From Rickettsiales bacterium (lineage in GTDB: Bacteria > Pseudomonadota > Alphaproteobacteria > Rickettsiales > 21-14-0-20-44-7): 5,823 bases of DNA. Positions 2,889 through 5,823 of the stretch are shown in pieces (position 1 is the first letter of the stretch; every line of letters begins with the position of its first letter). Location of the stretch: NCBI GenBank assembly GCA_023301015.1, contig JALZVI010000247.1:1-5823 (forward strand), in the 5' to 3' direction. The notes beneath the pieces were generated by a model. The model saw only the letters and a list, made by a program, of their open reading frames with translations. It did no database searches and had not been told where the DNA came from. The translations under genes were made by a program, and so were the position numbers.

Positions 2889-5823
2889 TTATATAATCGT
2901 AACACTACCAGTATACTTTTCTTGAATGCCATTAACATCAACTATAATAAAATATACATAGACACCTGATGATAAATTTTTTGAGGGCTTCCATCCAGCT
3001 GATTTATCGTTGATCCGAACTTGAGAGTTAGAAAAGACAATATTCCCCCACTTATCATAGATTAGCATTTCATAGCTTACTGATGCACCAGTACCTTGGA
3101 CGTAGAAGATATCATTATTGTTAAAACTGTTTTGCGTATCTATAATATTAGGTATATAAAAGTCAAGCTTATCGATGTTAAGAAAGATACTATCATGATC
3201 AGTACATCCCCACTTATTCAATACAGAAACATGGACTTGTTCATTGCCATAATCATTGACTATTGCAGAAGGACAATCAAGACAGTCTAAGATTGACACT
3301 GCATTCCACTGATAGCTTATGACATCGTCAGAATAGGTTGGCTCAATAGCGTTTCCTAAGCTTAAATCATCTAAGTCGACAGGCCCAAAAGATACAGACG
3401 GGTTATCATAAGACAATACTTCTATAATTGTATCTACTTCACAGAGGTTTGCGTCTTCTATAGTGATTTTATAAGTGCCACTTTGATTAACCCAGAAAGG
3501 TGATGCTGTTGCTGTACCATTGAGATAAATACTATCTAGTTCTGGTCCCACAGATATCTCAACTTCTTCTCCATCGCAGAAACTTAATTCACCATCTACC
3601 ACTAAAGGATTTTCTGAGAATACATCTACGGTGACAATATGAAGTATTGAGTCACAACCTGTGGTATTCTGCAAAGTATCAACATAAACACCTTTAGCAG
3701 AAACCATATTGCCAAATAAGCTAATGCTTTCTCCTTTGCATATTGTCGTGTCTCTATTCGTAGTCTTTAAATCAGAAACAATATTATATCTGTTAAACAA
3801 ACTGTCACAACCTAATACAGTTTTCAGGGTATCTAAAAGTACTTCTCCTTCATAATAAAATGCACCCAGTAGCTCGGTGCTATCTCCTGGACATATTGTT
3901 ATTTCTTCTACTTTCTCTTGAGCTAATTCATATATCAGATTAATAATAACTATGCTGTCGCAACCCCGAAACGATGCGTTGTTATAAACTAGGGTATCCT
4001 TAGGGTTAAAGATATCATATCGCGTACAATTATAATGCACATATGCCTCCGAGTCACAAAACAAATATTGCTCAGTATGAATAGCTTCTTCATAAAAATC
4101 TAAATCAACCGTAATTATTGAGTCACATCCATTTGTACTACCTGAAGGAAGTCTCACTTCACCTCTTCTATTGTTGTTATCAAACCTTTTTCCATCGATT
4201 ACTAATGTATCCGTAAAACATAAGGTCTCTTTATACAGAAACTGTGTACTATTATTAGTAGAAAAATATAATGTATCGGCCTTGCTTGGCTTTCTACAAC
4301 CGAAGTCGTTAAGTACAATTATGGAAGCCTCTGGAAAAACAAGAGAATAGTCTGTCAATTCTTCATTTATATAAATAGTATTATTACTAATTGAATCAGG
4401 TAATTCTTTGTCAGTAAAACAGATTGATATTTGATTTGGTTGATCTTCGTAAGTAGTAATCCTTTGGGAACCCAAAGGTATTGGGGTTCCATTCTCATTT
4501 TTCCATAGCTCCATACCAAACACTAATAACCCACTAGTGTCAGGGATATTTGGTTCAATGAAAAAACAATCTCCATAACAAAGTTCAGGGTCATCACTTA
4601 TTGCTAAGAAAACCTCTTGAAAACTTATCGGAGGGAATATTATAGCAATAGTATCTTGATTGATGCCACTAGCTTTTTCAAAAACATACCAGAACTTTAA
4701 TGTATCAGTTTCCGATAATGTGAATACATCTTCCAAACTATGATTTATCGTAAAATTCTCGTTATATAGATCCCCATTGTAAGCTAAATAGTCTGTTATA
4801 GAGTAAATATGTTTCAAATAATCACTAACCCTTACCGAAGAACATTTATCCGTAATAACAATTTCTGATTCTCCTAAAGAACAATCATCTACCGTATGCA
4901 GGACTAAATTAAATGTATCATTCTCTAAATTACAAGCGGGGTCTGATGTTCTAATAGCTATAAAGTTATAATAACCTAATGGGTAAGCTCTAGGGTCCCA
5001 CTTGTTATCAATTACCCCTTCAAATGAATTATGATTTGGCCAAAAAGTTGAATTATAGTTATAGTCAGCTAACATTTGTGAGAAAGAAATCTCTCGATTG
5101 TTACAAATTGTTAATGTGTCCGTTTTAAAAAAAAATGTATCTAATTCTAAGACTTCTAAATTAAAACAGCTCCGAGAACTACAGGCGTTTTCAATAGAAT
5201 CAATGATACAGATAATCTGACTTCTGCTAATACCTCTACTGTAATTGCTATATAGGACTTCAGTCGTGTTTGTTCTTTCTGCCCAATAGTATAAATTGTG
5301 ACCTTTATAATCAAAACTATCCCTCGCCAGCCCAAATGAGCCACATACAGTTGTATCAGCTAAACCACCTACCCCTAACGAAACTTCTCTTAGCCTAAAA
5401 CTATCTCTCACAATACAATTTGCTGTATCAGCTATTATTTCCATATGTCTATCTCCAAATAAAGTTTCTCCTGTCTTGAAAATTTCATTAGTTGTAAGAT
5501 CACGATATCTACATTCGGGTAAAAAGAATCCGGAAACATCAGGAAGCACATAGCCTGCACAGTGCATGGTGTCTGAGGCTTTAATCAACTCTGGAGGTTG
5601 TACTATTTGTATGTTGACAGAGTCCTGGGCACTACAAGGTCCAGCACCATCAAAGCGATAATATAATCGAGGTGTTATGACCTGAGTTCCTGCATAAAAT
5701 CTATCTCCCAAACCACCGGGTTCTGTATAATATGCAGCTTGTGCCGTTAAGTTTGTTCCTCGAATGTGTGGAAAAAAAGCGTCGGCACATAAATTTAATT
5801 CAGATAGAGGCTCAAAAACAGGA
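2889..5823 (-). CDS. Large cysteine-rich secreted protein with type B T9SS sorting domain (5' partial)
   Basis: The frame is open from the stop (2889-2891) to the right edge, giving 977 visible codons. The true start lies outside the window. A TTG at 5709-5711 is not the start, because the codons before it are clearly protein-like. Residues 12-77 form an Ig-like module with GTNLTAQAAYYT, PGG and CSAQDSVNI, of a kind common in Saprospiraceae surface proteins. Residues about 78-530 are divergent and cysteine-bearing. Residues 535-748 hold tandem GCDS repeats. Residues 749-885 carry PKD-like modules (FCDGEEVEI, SGTYKITIEDANLCEVDT, DCLDCPSAI, NKWGCTDHDSIFL). Residues 886-977 are the gliding-motility-associated C-terminal domain (YIPN, LIYDKWGNIVF, GWKP, SGVYVYFIIV, GSVTII), which sends proteins through the type IX system to the surface or medium. 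I count about 31 cysteines, suggesting disulfides outside the cell. A role in adhesion or matrix is inference. I see no catalytic domain and no PorP/SprF partner downstream. Confidence 0.9.
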   Translation of the reverse strand, partial: PVFEPLSELNLCADAFFPHIRGTNLTAQAAYYTEPGGLGDRFYAGTQVITPRLYYRFDGAGPCSAQDSVNIQIVQPPELIKASDTMHCAGYVLPDVSGFFLPECRYRDLTTNEIFKTGETLFGDRHMEIIADTANCIVRDSFRLREVSLGVGGLADTTVCGSFGLARDSFDYKGHNLYYWAERTNTTEVLYSNYSRGISRSQIICIIDSIENACSSRSCFNLEVLELDTFFFKTDTLTICNNREISFSQMLADYNYNSTFWPNHNSFEGVIDNKWDPRAYPLGYYNFIAIRTSDPACNLENDTFNLVLHTVDDCSLGESEIVITDKCSSVRVSDYLKHIYSITDYLAYNGDLYNENFTINHSLEDVFTLSETDTLKFWYVFEKASGINQDTIAIIFPPISFQEVFLAISDDPELCYGDCFFIEPNIPDTSGLLVFGMELWKNENGTPIPLGSQRITTYEDQPNQISICFTDKELPDSISNNTIYINEELTDYSLVFPEASIIVLNDFGCRKPSKADTLYFSTNNSTQFLYKETLCFTDTLVIDGKRFDNNNRRGEVRLPSGSTNGCDSIITVDLDFYEEAIHTEQYLFCDSEAYVHYNCTRYDIFNPKDTLVYNNASFRGCDSIVIINLIYELAQEKVEEITICPGDSTELLGAFYYEGEVLLDTLKTVLGCDSLFNRYNIVSDLKTTNRDTTICKGESISLFGNMVSAKGVYVDTLQNTTGCDSILHIVTVDVFSENPLVVDGELSFCDGEEVEISVGPELDSIYLNGTATASPFWVNQSGTYKITIEDANLCEVDTIIEVLSYDNPSVSFGPVDLDDLSLGNAIEPTYSDDVISYQWNAVSILDCLDCPSAIVNDYGNEQVHVSVLNKWGCTDHDSIFLNIDKLDFYIPNIIDTQNSFNNNDIFYVQGTGASVSYEMLIYDKWGNIVFSNSQVRINDKSAGWKPSKNLSSGVYVYFIIVDVNGIQEKYTGSVTII
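3579..4220 (-). repeat. Tandem ~51-residue GCDS repeats inside the T9SS protein
   Basis: Four units each open with a cysteine (visible residues 535, 589, 644, 695) and carry a GCDS motif 28-32 residues later (565, 620, 671, 722). In DNA the GCDS codons lie at 4119-4130, 3954-3965, 3801-3812 and 3648-3659, spaced 165, 153 and 153 bp. The last two units are the most alike: both start TICxGxS, have a Gly at position 10 of the unit, then DTL, then GCDS. The first two are more divergent, with 3-4 extra residues between the cysteine and GCDS. DNA identity between units looks low, so these are old protein repeats. The likely fold is a small disulfide-linked beta-module. Confidence 0.8.

Noticed and set aside
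3096..3290. Plus-strand open frame of 64 codons
   Set aside because: It lies antisense inside the sorting-domain region of the large gene and has no features of its own.
5156..5344. Minus-strand open frame of 62 codons in another frame of the large gene
   Set aside because: It fully overlaps the long frame, which has clear domain content.

Overview
The window looks like chromosomal DNA of an AT-rich Bacteroidota, probably close to the Saprospiria or Chitinophagia. Three things support this. A very long secreted protein ends in a type B (gliding-motility-associated, CHU_C-like) type IX secretion sorting domain. The tRNA promoter fits the Bacteroidota consensus TTTG / TAnnTTTG. Gene starts sit behind A/T-rich leaders with no Shine-Dalgarno sequence. 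The genus assignment is inference.

Left part (1-603): a strong bidirectional terminator (51-88) is followed by about 500 bp with no believable gene. The distal half of this gap (about 325-587) carries a family of small paired palindromes. One well-formed copy is on the plus strand, one on the minus strand, and a third is decayed. They stop 16 bp before the stop codon of the next gene.

Middle part (604-2568, all minus strand): in transcription order these are an Ogt-type O6-methylguanine-DNA methyltransferase, a MOSC-domain protein of the YcbX/mARC type without a ferredoxin domain, and a WbpD/WlbB-like left-handed beta-helix N-acetyltransferase for nucleotide-sugar synthesis. The gaps are only 47 and 37 bp and hold no terminator, so co-transcription is likely. 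The three functions (DNA repair, molybdenum-cofactor or sulfur chemistry, surface polysaccharide) do not form one pathway.

Between 2569 and 2888 on the plus strand is a complete tRNA-Phe(GAA) unit with promoter, leader hairpin, tRNA and terminator. It separates the three-gene cluster from the large gene to its right.

Right part (2889-5823, minus strand): 977 codons of a cysteine-rich extracellular protein whose N-terminus lies beyond the right edge. It contains an Ig-like domain of a type common in Saprospiraceae, a tandem array of about 51-residue 'GCDS' repeats, PKD-like modules and the sorting domain. I see no convincing novel multi-gene system. The items most worth a second look are the paired-palindrome repeat family, the GCDS tandem array, and a U-U mismatch in the tRNA T-stem.
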